Source of the DNA: Bacteroidota bacterium
GTDB lineage: Bacteria > Bacteroidota > Ignavibacteria > OLB7
DNA: 55,196 nt
NCBI GenBank assembly: GCA_018266795.1
Contig: JAFDZV010000041.1
Coordinates: 1 to 55,196 of the forward strand
Direction of reading: 5' to 3'
Shown piece after piece: positions 1 through 9,118 of the stretch. How positions within the stretch are numbered: the first letter of the stretch is position 1; each line of letters opens with the position of its first letter. Both the position numbers and the translations under genes were made by a program. A model generated the notes under the pieces. The model was given only the letters and a program-made list of their open reading frames with translations. It had not been told where the DNA came from and searched no databases.

Positions 1-1043
1 CCCGGCGTGTCGTACGTATTCGTGGTCCTGTAGCCGTTCACCCAGCTGCTGGATGCACCGTCCCAGTTCTGCCCGAGGATGAGCGTTGGCCGGCCCTCCG
101 CATTGTTCGTGTAATCCGCCTGCTGCGAGTTCGTCCACGTGCCGGTGCCGAACGACGATGTCTCATCGAGGCTGTGAACGAGGTTGTTGTTCGCATCGTA
201 GGTGTTCGTGGTTCTGCGTATCGGGAACCAGATTGAATTCAGATAGAAGTCCGTCTGTTCCTGCGTGACCTTGCCGGCGGAGTTGTAGGTGTACGAGACC
301 CGGTAGTAATTCGTCCAGGTGCTGCCAGTGGTATCCCAGAGCTGGAAGACCGACTGCTGCACCGTGCCATCGGTGTTGTTGGTGTACACCAGCTGCTGGA
401 ACGGTTTCCAACTGGACGATGCGGCATCCCACTCCTCGGAGAGCGCCTTCGTTGTGTATCCGCTTCCGTCGAACGTCTGCGTGGTCCTGAAGTTGTTGAG
501 CCAGGCATCGCCGGTCCACATCTCCGCCAGCATCTGCGAAACCTTGTCCGAGGCATTGTAGGTATAGGTGAGCCGCGACGCGTTCACCCAGGCGTGCGAC
601 GTGTCATTCCAATCCTCTTCCAGAATCTGCGTGGGCATTCCCTTGGAGTTGTTCGTATAGGTGTCCTTCGTGGCCGGCTGCCAGACATTGGCGACGGTGT
701 CCCACGTCTCAGCCAGGCTCGAGCTTTCATACCCGCTGCCATCGTACGTGCTGGTGGTCCGGTTGCTGTTTTGCCATGCGCCGTTCACCCAGACCTCGTC
801 GAGCGTCTGAAGGAGATGGTTCGATGACGCCACGCGTGCCTCACCCGGCGGCACAATCCGGCCGTCGCGAAGGGCTTCGTTGTCCGGAACTGCTGCGATG
901 CGCGCGGCGGTGTTCGGCGCCGATGCCTGCAGCGAGCCGATGCTCCCGATAAGCAGCGGGTTCATCGTGGTTCGTCCCTGGCCGAATGCCTGGATCGCGC
1001 AGAGACAGAGTGCGGCAACCGATATGGTCACAGTCTTCGTCAT
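1..1043 (-). CDS. Exported tyrosine/tryptophan-rich repeat protein, 3' end cut by window edge
   Basis: The frame is open from an ATG at 1043 (minus strand) to the left edge, 347 codons with no stop, so the C-terminus lies outside the window. The first 22 residues are a signal peptide (charged start, hydrophobic core, AFG-Q cleavage), so the protein is exported. From about residue 75 it consists of about nine units of roughly 30 residues, each with a pattern like L.E.WD.....W.......YT(Y)N. The turn motifs rotate through three types (RTT.TYDGSGY, YTNN..G.PTQ, YTYN...KV.Q). This resembles YD/RHS-like or extracellular beta-repeat proteins. Given the neighbouring T9SS cargo proteins, a sorting tail beyond the edge is plausible but not seen. 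No enzymatic motif is visible; a surface or adhesive role is inference. Confidence 0.82.
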   Translation of the reverse strand, partial: MTKTVTISVAALCLCAIQAFGQGRTTMNPLLIGSIGSLQASAPNTAARIAAVPDNEALRDGRIVPPGEARVASSNHLLQTLDEVWVNGAWQNSNRTTSTYDGSGYESSSLAETWDTVANVWQPATKDTYTNNSKGMPTQILEEDWNDTSHAWVNASRLTYTYNASDKVSQMLAEMWTGDAWLNNFRTTQTFDGSGYTTKALSEEWDAASSSWKPFQQLVYTNNTDGTVQQSVFQLWDTTGSTWTNYYRVSYTYNSAGKVTQEQTDFYLNSIWFPIRRTTNTYDANNNLVHSLDETSSFGTGTWTNSQQADYTNNAEGRPTLILGQNWDGASSSWVNGYRTTNTYDTP

Positions 1044-1218
1044 GATGTCGAGCTCCTCGTAAATACGTGACAATGAGACGTCGTACGGCCTCGCCGACCA
1101 ATGCCGGCACTTCAAATGTACTGAAGCATTCCGAAGTGACATCTGATCTGCGTCAATGTCCGCACTTCGTGAACGCCCACCGGCCCGGCTGGAACCACGT
1201 CCCGAAGCGGAAACGCAA

Positions 1219-1256
1219 CGGGCACGAAGAACAGCCCACGCTGCTCTCCGTGCCCG
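1219..1256 (-). terminator. Possible hairpin terminator after the DUF11 gene
   Basis: An 8-bp perfect inverted repeat (CGGGCACG / CGTGCCCG, 1219-1226 and 1249-1256) lies 25 bp downstream of the minus-strand stop at 1281. There is no T-tract, so an intrinsic terminator is only a possibility. Confidence 0.35.
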
Positions 1257-1280
1257 CAACAATCAACGAGCGGCCGCGCT

Positions 1281-4200
1281 CTAGCGCAGCAGTTCCAGAC
1301 GGAGCACCGTTGGCACGCCGTTCACACGGAGCGTGACGAGGTAGCTGCCGTTGGCAAGCGAGCCGAGGTCCACCGCGCGGTGGTACTGCCCAGCCTCCAT
1401 CCGTTCGTGCGTGATGAACGTTGCCGCGGTGCGGCCCAGCGCGTCCACCAGTTCGAGATCGACGATTCCCGACATCGGAAGCGTGAAGCCAAGATCGCAG
1501 CGTCCCGTTGTCGGATTGGGATAGGCGTTGAGCGATCCAAGAATGCCGGGAATCCCCTCCGGAACGTCCGCGCCGCCGCCGGTGGTAATGCCGGTGACAA
1601 CGGTGGAATCGTGCCCGATCTCCTGGCCGGCGTCATCGTAGTACACGATCTCCACGCTCGGCTTCTGATCCTTGGAGGCGGTATACAGCACCGTGAGCGT
1701 TGCGTCCGCGCCGCCGATTCCATCATCCAGCGGATGACGAAGCTCCAGCAGAATCGTCCGCTCCTTCACGCGTATCGCCTCGTAGAGATCGTTGCAGTCC
1801 GCCGAGGTATCGCACGGGAACGATGCGCCCGTCACCGCCACGATCGTCTCCACCGGATCCGAATGGCGGATTGCTATCGCCCGGATGTTCTTCCCCTTCG
1901 CCTTGTCGCGCGGGAATGCCAGCCGGTATGCGTGCAGCTTCGCACGTTCCTGGATGTCGATCGGCGTGCCGATCAGGATCACATCCTTCTTCGTTGCCTT
2001 CCACGGCCCGTACTGCGTGGTGCAGCTGTCACCATCGCAGTGGTAGATGGTGATGTTCACATTCCCCACCCAGCCGATGGTGTAGTCGATGCCGAGATTG
2101 AACTGCACCGTGTTGCTGGCAGGCATGCCGTGCACCGGCAGGATCTGCGTGTAGCCGACGGACGTGCCGAACGGCCACGGCTTCCAGACGCCGTCGATAT
2201 ACAGGCCGCCGCCGTTCACGCCGGGACCGCCGGGCGGCGGCGTGACGCTGACCTTGACGCTGCAGATCGGCGAGGCCGGCACCTTCAGATTGTAGATCGT
2301 GAAGGTGCGTCCGCTGAGATCCAGATCCACGAACGGGAACGGCTTCACGGACATGGAGTCGCACCGGGCCTGCGGCGCACGACTGCACCGATAGCAGATG
2401 GTGTCGCGGCACTCCACCTTCTGCCCCGTTGCCGGGGAGACGATGGTGGCGATCAGCTCGATGCAGATCTCACCGGTTGCCGTTGTGCTGGTTGCATCGA
2501 TATCCAGATTCAGCGGCGACTGCCCAGTGCATCCGGTATTGAAGCTGAGCGTGCCGCTCGTGGTCCCCGCGAGGCTCGGCGGCACCGTGCTCGTGGGGAG
2601 GCACGGCTGCGTCTGCACATTGTTCACCATCGCTCCCGGCGTGTTGCTTCCCGCAGGCGGCAGCACATTGTACTGCAACGTTGCCGTGGCACCGAGCGCA
2701 TTCGAGAGGATGATGTGATAGTGGCAGCAGCTGTCCGCATGCCCCTCCAGCCAGAAGCCCTTGCAGGGGCTGGTGTTCTCCTTCACGGTGACGCAGGCCG
2801 GCACGGACTGCGTTGAGAGGCAGGTGGTTGTCCCAACCGGCGATGCCTGCACGGCGATCGAGTTGCAGGCGGTGTTCCCCACCTTCGCGGACGCCGGAAC
2901 GTTTGCCGTAACGAACACATCCAGCGTTCCGCCCGGCGCCAGCGTCGTGGCACCGCCGGAGACGTTGAAGGAGAACGTGCTGCCGGCAAACGAACCGTAC
3001 ACACCGGGCGTCACGGGGCCAACGCCCACGCCGGCGCCCGGATCAACCACGCCGCAGAATCCGCCGCACGTCGTTGTCCGCTGCGGGTTCTTCGTGTTGG
3101 CGGAGCTGTTGAAGCCCACCGTGTATCCCGCCGGTGCGTTCACGTTCGGGCCTGCCGTCACCGGCAGATCGAACTGGCTGTTCCGCACGATGTACGCCGG
3201 CAACACCATGATGTCGCCGAGATGCGGCATGATGTCGAGCAGACAGATATTCGTCAGCGTCAGGTTGCCGGTGTTCTTGAGCCGCAGCCGGAACTCCACC
3301 GGACCTCCGGCCGGCACTGTGGCGGTCGACGAGAAGGTGCCGGAAGGAATCTTCGGGCGCACCTCCTTCAGCAGCGTAAGCTGGGCGATGGCGTTCACCG
3401 TGAGCGTGGCCACGTTGGATGTGACCGGCGTCGTCAGGTTGCCGGCGGAGAACGTGAACGTGTTGTTGTACTGCCCCGGCGGCACCGGCGGGTTGTCGCC
3501 GATCTTCACGTCGAACTCGATCGTCAGATAGTCCACCGTGCCGTCGCATCGATGCGGCAGCACCGGGAACGTCCAGACCAGATTGGTATCCCCCACCGAT
3601 GGCGTGGTGATCGACCCTCCGATCTGCGTGGGCACCGTCGTGCTGAGCGAGCAGCAGGGCGGCGTGTAGATGCTCACCCCCCAGTTCACCGTACCGTATG
3701 CATAGGTCGGATTGCCGACGTAGGTAAGGCCGCTGGGGAGGAGATCGGAGATCGTGCACGGGAGCGCATCGATGTTCCCCACATTCGCCACCGCCATTCG
3801 CCATCGAACGATGTTGCCGGGCACGAACGGCCCGGCGGTCAACGGCGAGCAGCTTGGCCCGCACGACCCCATGAAGAGCTTCGTGGCCAGGATCTTCGGC
3901 CGCAGCGAGTCCACCGGCTTCGTGTGCGTGGCAGTGATCTGCGAGAGATTGGTTGCCTGCGCCGTCACCGTGTTGATGATGTTCTGCCCAACGGCCACCG
4001 GCGTGAACGGCGGCGCGTAGCTGGCGTTGCGAACGCAGACATCCAGGTAATTCACCAGCGATTGCGTGATGGCGATCGGCTGGCCGTACTCCCACCGCAC
4101 CTTGCAGACATTGGTTGGCAGCGTGGTAAGCGTCTGCAGCCCCGGCGTGTTGTACACAACGGTTGTGCATGGCGCCGCGCTGCAGCTGCCTCCGATGTAG

Positions 4201-5354
4201 CAGTACACCTTGAGCGTCACCGGCGTGTACGCCGCCTGAACGTTCGTCCGGATGGCCGACACATCGAGCGTGGTGGGAAGATTATCCTCCATCACGAAGC
4301 CGGGCTGCGCGACGTTTCCGCTGTTGTAGTAGGAGAGCGTGTAGGAGCCGCAGCATCCCGGCGTGAACGACGGGTAGTAATAGGGGTTTGAGGGATAGTA
4401 GATGTTGATGGAGAGCCCCTTCCAGAGCGAGCCGGAAGGATTGGCCGCACAGAGCGTGACGTTCGCCGTGTCCGAGAATATGCCCCCCTTCACCGTATCG
4501 CACGGCGTCTTGTACGCCAGGCTGGCCGTGTTGGTCACGGACTGCCCCTGCGAGAACGTGGGCGACGGGAAGGTGACGTGAATGTATTCACAGTACCACG
4601 CGTTCCACGGCGACACATTCAGCGTGGTGCTTCCGGGGCCGCCGAACGAGATGCTGGTCCCGGTTTGCGTAAACGTGCTCCACCATCCGGAGACGGATGT
4701 CACCACGGCGCCTGCGGGGAGCACGTCGTTCAGAACGATGTTCGTGAGATTCAGGCCGCCGATGTCGCCGCCGGAGGGGTTGATCACGCAGATGCGGAAC
4801 ACCACGTCGTTATCGACCGCACATCCCGCAACCAGTGCCTTGTCGAAGGTCCACTTGTTCGTTGCGGTTGCGGTAAGGCAGACGGTATTGGAGCTCACCG
4901 TCTGCCCCTGCCCGATCTGAATCGTCGCGGTGTTGCACGCGCGCGTGTTGTTGCAGGTAACGCCGGGCTTGAAGCGGGCGTTGATCTGCACCGTGCCGGC
5001 GCCCGCCGAAGCGGTCAGGCCGGTCAGCGAAAACGTCACCGTGTTGCCGACAACGGCAGCAGACGGGAGCGTGCTGATCACGTCCAGTTCCGGAGGCACC
5101 GGATCGGTGATCGTGATCGTGCCCGGCGCTCCGCCGGACCAGCTGTACGCGAGCGTATAGGTGAACGGCTGCCCCGAGGGAACGGGACTCGTTGCGTTGA
5201 CGGACTTCGTCAGTGTGAGAGTGACGTTCGAACCCTGAGCCGTCAGGGATTGAACAGACGCGAGCAGCAGAAGTGCGAGAGCGGGGAGGGCGGATCGGAG
5301 GTATCGCCATCTCCCTCGTACCGAAGCGGTGTAGAGGTGCATCCTGGTCTCCAA
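1281..5354 (-). CDS. Large secreted DUF11-repeat surface protein with T9SS sorting tail
   Basis: This 1357-residue protein opens with a signal peptide (hydrophobic stretch near residues 22-38, cleavage near LTA-Q). An internal Met at residue 5 (5342) is an alternative start. The body is a chain of Ig-like 'conserved repeat' DUF11-type domains. They show recurring signatures such as TLTKSVN, V.AGQ/VPSG..FTYTL and ..NTGN.....V.D.LP, including the N-terminal unit and a unit near residue 690 (LTLLKEV). The protein is unusually cysteine-rich, with many spaced CC and C-C pairs. The last 85 residues start with AYPNPTTGRCDLGF and end in a beta-rich module (VDLELVDALGR..., GSYLVTLRVNG), the T9SS type A sorting signature. 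By family knowledge it would cross the outer membrane by T9SS and be anchored or released. A structural or adhesive role is likely; no catalytic motif is seen. Confidence 0.9.
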   Translation of the reverse strand: METRMHLYTASVRGRWRYLRSALPALALLLLASVQSLTAQGSNVTLTLTKSVNATSPVPSGQPFTYTLAYSWSGGAPGTITITDPVPPELDVISTLPSAAVVGNTVTFSLTGLTASAGAGTVQINARFKPGVTCNNTRACNTATIQIGQGQTVSSNTVCLTATATNKWTFDKALVAGCAVDNDVVFRICVINPSGGDIGGLNLTNIVLNDVLPAGAVVTSVSGWWSTFTQTGTSISFGGPGSTTLNVSPWNAWYCEYIHVTFPSPTFSQGQSVTNTASLAYKTPCDTVKGGIFSDTANVTLCAANPSGSLWKGLSINIYYPSNPYYYPSFTPGCCGSYTLSYYNSGNVAQPGFVMEDNLPTTLDVSAIRTNVQAAYTPVTLKVYCYIGGSCSAAPCTTVVYNTPGLQTLTTLPTNVCKVRWEYGQPIAITQSLVNYLDVCVRNASYAPPFTPVAVGQNIINTVTAQATNLSQITATHTKPVDSLRPKILATKLFMGSCGPSCSPLTAGPFVPGNIVRWRMAVANVGNIDALPCTISDLLPSGLTYVGNPTYAYGTVNWGVSIYTPPCCSLSTTVPTQIGGSITTPSVGDTNLVWTFPVLPHRCDGTVDYLTIEFDVKIGDNPPVPPGQYNNTFTFSAGNLTTPVTSNVATLTVNAIAQLTLLKEVRPKIPSGTFSSTATVPAGGPVEFRLRLKNTGNLTLTNICLLDIMPHLGDIMVLPAYIVRNSQFDLPVTAGPNVNAPAGYTVGFNSSANTKNPQRTTTCGGFCGVVDPGAGVGVGPVTPGVYGSFAGSTFSFNVSGGATTLAPGGTLDVFVTANVPASAKVGNTACNSIAVQASPVGTTTCLSTQSVPACVTVKENTSPCKGFWLEGHADSCCHYHIILSNALGATATLQYNVLPPAGSNTPGAMVNNVQTQPCLPTSTVPPSLAGTTSGTLSFNTGCTGQSPLNLDIDATSTTATGEICIELIATIVSPATGQKVECRDTICYRCSRAPQARCDSMSVKPFPFVDLDLSGRTFTIYNLKVPASPICSVKVSVTPPPGGPGVNGGGLYIDGVWKPWPFGTSVGYTQILPVHGMPASNTVQFNLGIDYTIGWVGNVNITIYHCDGDSCTTQYGPWKATKKDVILIGTPIDIQERAKLHAYRLAFPRDKAKGKNIRAIAIRHSDPVETIVAVTGASFPCDTSADCNDLYEAIRVKERTILLELRHPLDDGIGGADATLTVLYTASKDQKPSVEIVYYDDAGQEIGHDSTVVTGITTGGGADVPEGIPGILGSLNAYPNPTTGRCDLGFTLPMSGIVDLELVDALGRTAATFITHERMEAGQYHRAVDLGSLANGSYLVTLRVNGVPTVLRLELLR

Positions 5355-6114
5355 TGCATGACAGGTGCGGTCTGGGGTATGAGAAGATACTCAATCGCGC
5401 AGACCTTCCTAGGAACATCTGCGGGCCGGTCCTTCGTCGTTGTACATATCGTGCAGCGGATCGTGTTGCAACGCACGCGGTTTTCGGCATGCTGAGGATG
5501 CACCACGGACTCACCCGCCTTCACGGTCTTCCGCCCCTGCTCACCTGTCGCCCCTTTGGGGGCTGTGCATCGCGTTGCGATTCCTCCCCCTCCAAAGTCT
5601 TCCAGCCGGCGGCCGCCACCTCTCCCCGTTCAAGGCCCGCACCGGCGTGCGGGAAAAGGGACGTGGTGCTTCTTCCCATGCACTTCCACCAAAGCACCAA
5701 GAACGAAGATCCGGGAACCAAGCACACAGGCGAAATTGGACATCATGTACCCGGTACCAAAAGATGTACTCATCACCCGGCATGCGTGCAGGGTAACTTT
5801 GCATCCGCTCCTCCCGGACTCCCCCCCAATCACCCCGCATCCCCCTGTTCGATCGTTGATCCGCATGCCGTACCGGCGGGCCTACCCGGCACGTCCGAAC
5901 GGCATGGCGCGAAATCATGGATCATCCATGTCCGCACGTATCCGCGTGATAGGATCAGCGTCCGGCAACGAACAGTCGCGGCGGGATCGCATGCCGTCCG
6001 GCCTGTGGTTCACGCCGTACCCTTTCAACAAACGGCTTCCATGCGTGGCGGCCCGCAGGCCTGCACGGGCATGGCCTGCACGCTCCGTGGTGGAACCGTC
6101 CAGCGGAGAGTATC
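5355..6114. other. Intergenic region between divergent secreted-protein genes
   Basis: This stretch of 760 bases lies between the divergent starts at 5354 (minus) and 6115 (plus) and should hold both promoters. The short open frames here have arginine/proline-rich, shadow-like composition and no ribosome-binding site, so I call no gene. I cannot place promoter boxes with confidence. Confidence 0.5.
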
Positions 6115-8121
6115 ATGACACGATATCTTCGGACCAGGTTCGGAACGTGCGCTGCCTGGATAGTTGCGGCGATTATCCTGCCACTTATTGCGGGCACCGC
6201 GAGCGCACAACGATGGGAATACTTCTACGGCGGCCCCAACCTCGAGGAAGGCCACAGCGGCGTGCAGCCTGTCTCCTCGGGGGGCTACATATCCGTCGCG
6301 GAGACGCAGTCCACGCCCACTGTCGACATCTACGTTGTTCGAACGGACGATCGCGGCGGCAAGTTCTGGGAGGCGACCTACGATATCGCCGGCAACGTCG
6401 ATATCCCCTACGACGTCCTGGAGCTCGCCAACGGGAACTTTGCCATCACCGGCTACACCAGCAACGTGGTGAACGGGAATGCACGGCGCGACATGTTCAT
6501 CCTGATCCTCGACCGCTGCGGCGCGGTCGTCAAGTTCAGGACATTCGGCACACCGGACTACGAGGAGGTGGGATACGACATCATCGAGACCCGCACGGGG
6601 AACCCGAACTACGGAACGCACGTGGGCGATCTGGTTGTGGCCGGCTACACCACGTGGACGTTCCCGACGCGCGGAGCCCACGACGGCTGGCTGATTCGCG
6701 TGGACCAGAACAATCTGAACATCATCTGGTCCAAGCGCTACGAAATCGGCAATGGCCAGGAGATTGGCTCAGACGACCTCCTCTACGCCCTGGATGAATG
6801 CGTGGCATCGCCTCCGCTCGATCCGGCGAACTGCTGCACCTCCGACATCGTTGCCGTGGGGACAACGAACAGCCCGACATTCACGGCCGGAGGATACGAC
6901 GGACTGATGCTTCGCGTGGACGGGAACACGGGGCTGATTCCGCCGGGAGCTCTGGCCGGAATACATGGCGGCATCAACGATGAGTTGCTCCGCTCCGTGG
7001 AGGAACTGGAGGAACCGGCAAACCAGAACCGGGGCAACATCGTGGCCACCGGCTACACGTGGTCCACGAGCATGAGTTCGGAGGTGTACATCGTACGGAC
7101 TCCGCCGCAGGTGTGGGCACGGATCAATGACCGTACGCTCGGCGACAATCGTGATCAACCGGATGAGGGATACTGCATCCGCGAGATCCGGGCAACGGAC
7201 ATGGGCCTCACCGCAGGCAACCTGATCGTGACCGGATACGTGACCACCCCGGCGGCGCAGATTCCCGGCTGGGGAGGCCAGGATCTGTTCCTTCAGGAGT
7301 ACCAGGGGAACCTGGCGCCTGTTGCGCCAACAACACGCATCTACGGCGGCGCGGGCAACGACTACGGATGGTCCTGCTTCCCGGTTGGCCAGAAGATGAA
7401 CTGCCGCACGCCCGGCTTCGTTGCGTGCGGAACGTCCAACAGTCCGCTCTGCAACCCGCCCAACCTTCCGCAGATGTACCTGCTGAAGACCAACAACGTG
7501 CGGAGCACCAACTGCAAGGATGTCAACCTGAACAAGGTGGACCTGCAGCCCAACCTCCCGTGGAACGGCTTGAAGGCGAATATCCTGGACCTGAACTACT
7601 ACTACGATACCACGGTAAAGCGCACCTGCCAGAACTGGGGATGCCTGATCTGCGTTACTGCGGACTTCACGGTGATCTGCCCGATACCGCCGTGCCCGGC
7701 CGGCAACTGCGGCGTGAACGATACAACGCCGCCGCGCGACACATTGATCACCGACACAACGCGGCACGACACCATCATCAATCCGCCGCCGTGCCCGCCC
7801 TACTGCGACTCCACGCCGCCGATGAAGCCGGCGCCCGGAGTTTCCGGAGCAGCCGATGCATCCAACAGGCTGGTGGTGATCCCCAATCCGGTGACCGTCG
7901 GCCAGCCGTTCGCAATCGACATGGCAATCGATCACGATGCCCGGGTGGACATCACCGTCACCGACATGAACGGGGAACTGGTTACCGAGAAAGCCGGCCA
8001 GTACACGGCCGGCAACCGGCAGTTCCCGATCGAGACGGACCAGTGGCTCCCCGGCGCGTATCTGGTGAAGATATCGGACGGCACGCACTCCGTCACCGCG
8101 AAGGTGGTGATGACGAAGTAG
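6115..8121 (+). CDS. Secreted beta-propeller protein with T9SS sorting tail
   Basis: This 668-residue protein has an N-terminal signal peptide (hydrophobic residues 13-29, cleavage at ASA-Q). Residues 32-470 hold repeated units of the type 'GGY..V.ET.S....DIYVVRTD..G...W..TY' and 'G.N..ITGYT.S...', the delta-60/SBBP-like propeller pattern common in FCB secreted proteins. A Thr/Asp/Pro-rich linker (near residues 540-575, with cysteine pairs) leads to a C-terminal module beginning VVIPNPVTVGQPF and ending in GAYLVKISDG...KVV. This is a T9SS sorting domain. It is paralogous in style to the minus-strand protein at 19730-21283 and the protein at 50202-51416. No catalytic residues are recognisable; the function is unknown beyond an exported surface or matrix protein. 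Confidence 0.9.
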   Translation: MTRYLRTRFGTCAAWIVAAIILPLIAGTASAQRWEYFYGGPNLEEGHSGVQPVSSGGYISVAETQSTPTVDIYVVRTDDRGGKFWEATYDIAGNVDIPYDVLELANGNFAITGYTSNVVNGNARRDMFILILDRCGAVVKFRTFGTPDYEEVGYDIIETRTGNPNYGTHVGDLVVAGYTTWTFPTRGAHDGWLIRVDQNNLNIIWSKRYEIGNGQEIGSDDLLYALDECVASPPLDPANCCTSDIVAVGTTNSPTFTAGGYDGLMLRVDGNTGLIPPGALAGIHGGINDELLRSVEELEEPANQNRGNIVATGYTWSTSMSSEVYIVRTPPQVWARINDRTLGDNRDQPDEGYCIREIRATDMGLTAGNLIVTGYVTTPAAQIPGWGGQDLFLQEYQGNLAPVAPTTRIYGGAGNDYGWSCFPVGQKMNCRTPGFVACGTSNSPLCNPPNLPQMYLLKTNNVRSTNCKDVNLNKVDLQPNLPWNGLKANILDLNYYYDTTVKRTCQNWGCLICVTADFTVICPIPPCPAGNCGVNDTTPPRDTLITDTTRHDTIINPPPCPPYCDSTPPMKPAPGVSGAADASNRLVVIPNPVTVGQPFAIDMAIDHDARVDITVTDMNGELVTEKAGQYTAGNRQFPIETDQWLPGAYLVKISDGTHSVTAKVVMTK

Positions 8122-8537
8122 CATCCGGCACGCGAACCGCATCGGCTTGCACGCCGGACCGATACGCCCGCACGCCGGGCATGTGAACGAAGCGGCCTCT
8201 CCGCCGGCATGGCGGGGAGGCCGTGGTTTGTACGGGGGCATCGTGCCGAGGAAGAGGACGCCGCGGAAGTGCGTGGTCCGCAGGCGCAGTTGCCGCGCGG
8301 AACATCCGGCGATGGCAGGCCGGCATCGCGAGCTCCCGCATGGCACGCTGCATCAGGTACAGCGGCACCGAGGCGCTGCACGGGATACACTGAACAACGA
8401 GATATGCCGAACCCCGGTCGTGCCTCCGTGTGCCCGGGCAGGTGCGCCGAAGGGTTCGCACCTTGGAGCGCCCCAATCCCACCTGCGGGCATAGACCACT
8501 CCCATCGGAATGTAGACTGAGACACAGGACCACACCC
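8122..8537. other. Intergenic region holding the terminator only
   Basis: Apart from the hairpin at 8193-8223, I see no supported gene or repeat in these 416 bases. Open frames here look like composition shadows. Confidence 0.45.
8193..8223 (+). terminator. Rho-independent-type terminator after the propeller gene
   Basis: A 13-bp stem (8193-8205 with 8211-8223, one wobble pair) closes a 5-base loop and is followed by TGGTTTGT. It sits 71 bases after the stop at 8121 and is GC-rich. It fits an intrinsic terminator with a short T-rich tail. Confidence 0.7.
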
Positions 8538-8954
8538 ATGCCCGACAACTCCAGGCCCGGCGAGACGTTCAGCAACCCGCTCCCGCCCAACACGCCGGCC
8601 GCGCCCTACTACGTGCGCACCCCGATCGCGATCGACATCGTGAACGCGGTTCCCGCACTGCTTGCTGCGTGGCTGGCCGGGGAGAAGCCGCAGCCAGGCG
8701 CGCGTGGCGACACATTGGTCACCATACCGACGCAGGTGACCGAGGGAGGCGCCGGCGGCGAGGCCGTATCCGATGCCAACACCAGGCTCTTCGGCTCCGG
8801 AACGAAGGATGATCCCTACACCACATCGGGCGTGCTCTATGCAGCGGCACCGGTCACGTTCGCGTTCGTCGATACAATGCCGGCGAACCTGAACCTGGAG
8901 GCGCAGGGACGGCTGATCGTTGCAACGTCGCGCCACGGCCTGACACGACCCTGA
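8538..8954 (+). CDS. Hypothetical 138-residue protein
   Basis: I start at the ATG at 8538 (MPDNSRPGE); the upstream in-frame stretch is arginine-rich and has the look of non-coding translation. The protein is rich in Pro, Ala, Thr and Asn, has no signal peptide or membrane segment, and shows short phrases such as YYVRTPIAIDIVNAVPALLAAWL and GTKDDPYTTSG. I do not recognise the family. Codon usage in the called part resembles the neighbours. It lies 164 bases upstream of the DUF262 nuclease gene on the same strand, but nothing ties the two functionally. Confidence 0.6.
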   Translation: MPDNSRPGETFSNPLPPNTPAAPYYVRTPIAIDIVNAVPALLAAWLAGEKPQPGARGDTLVTIPTQVTEGGAGGEAVSDANTRLFGSGTKDDPYTTSGVLYAAAPVTFAFVDTMPANLNLEAQGRLIVATSRHGLTRP

Positions 8955-9118
8955 CCTCAGCCGCAGTTGAAGGCACTCGTGGCGCCACGTTGAAGGTACC
9001 GGCTCCGGATGGAAACCTGCCGGATGCTATTTTGGCAAAACGACGTATAGGCGATGCGGATTGCGAAAGGCTTTGCCAACAGATTCGTCACGGTGCAACC
9101 CAATCGGGAACGAACTTC

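Noticed and set aside
5440-5796. Small open frame upstream of the propeller gene
   Set aside because: The translation is Pro/Arg/Ser-rich with no ribosome-binding site and no recognisable motif.
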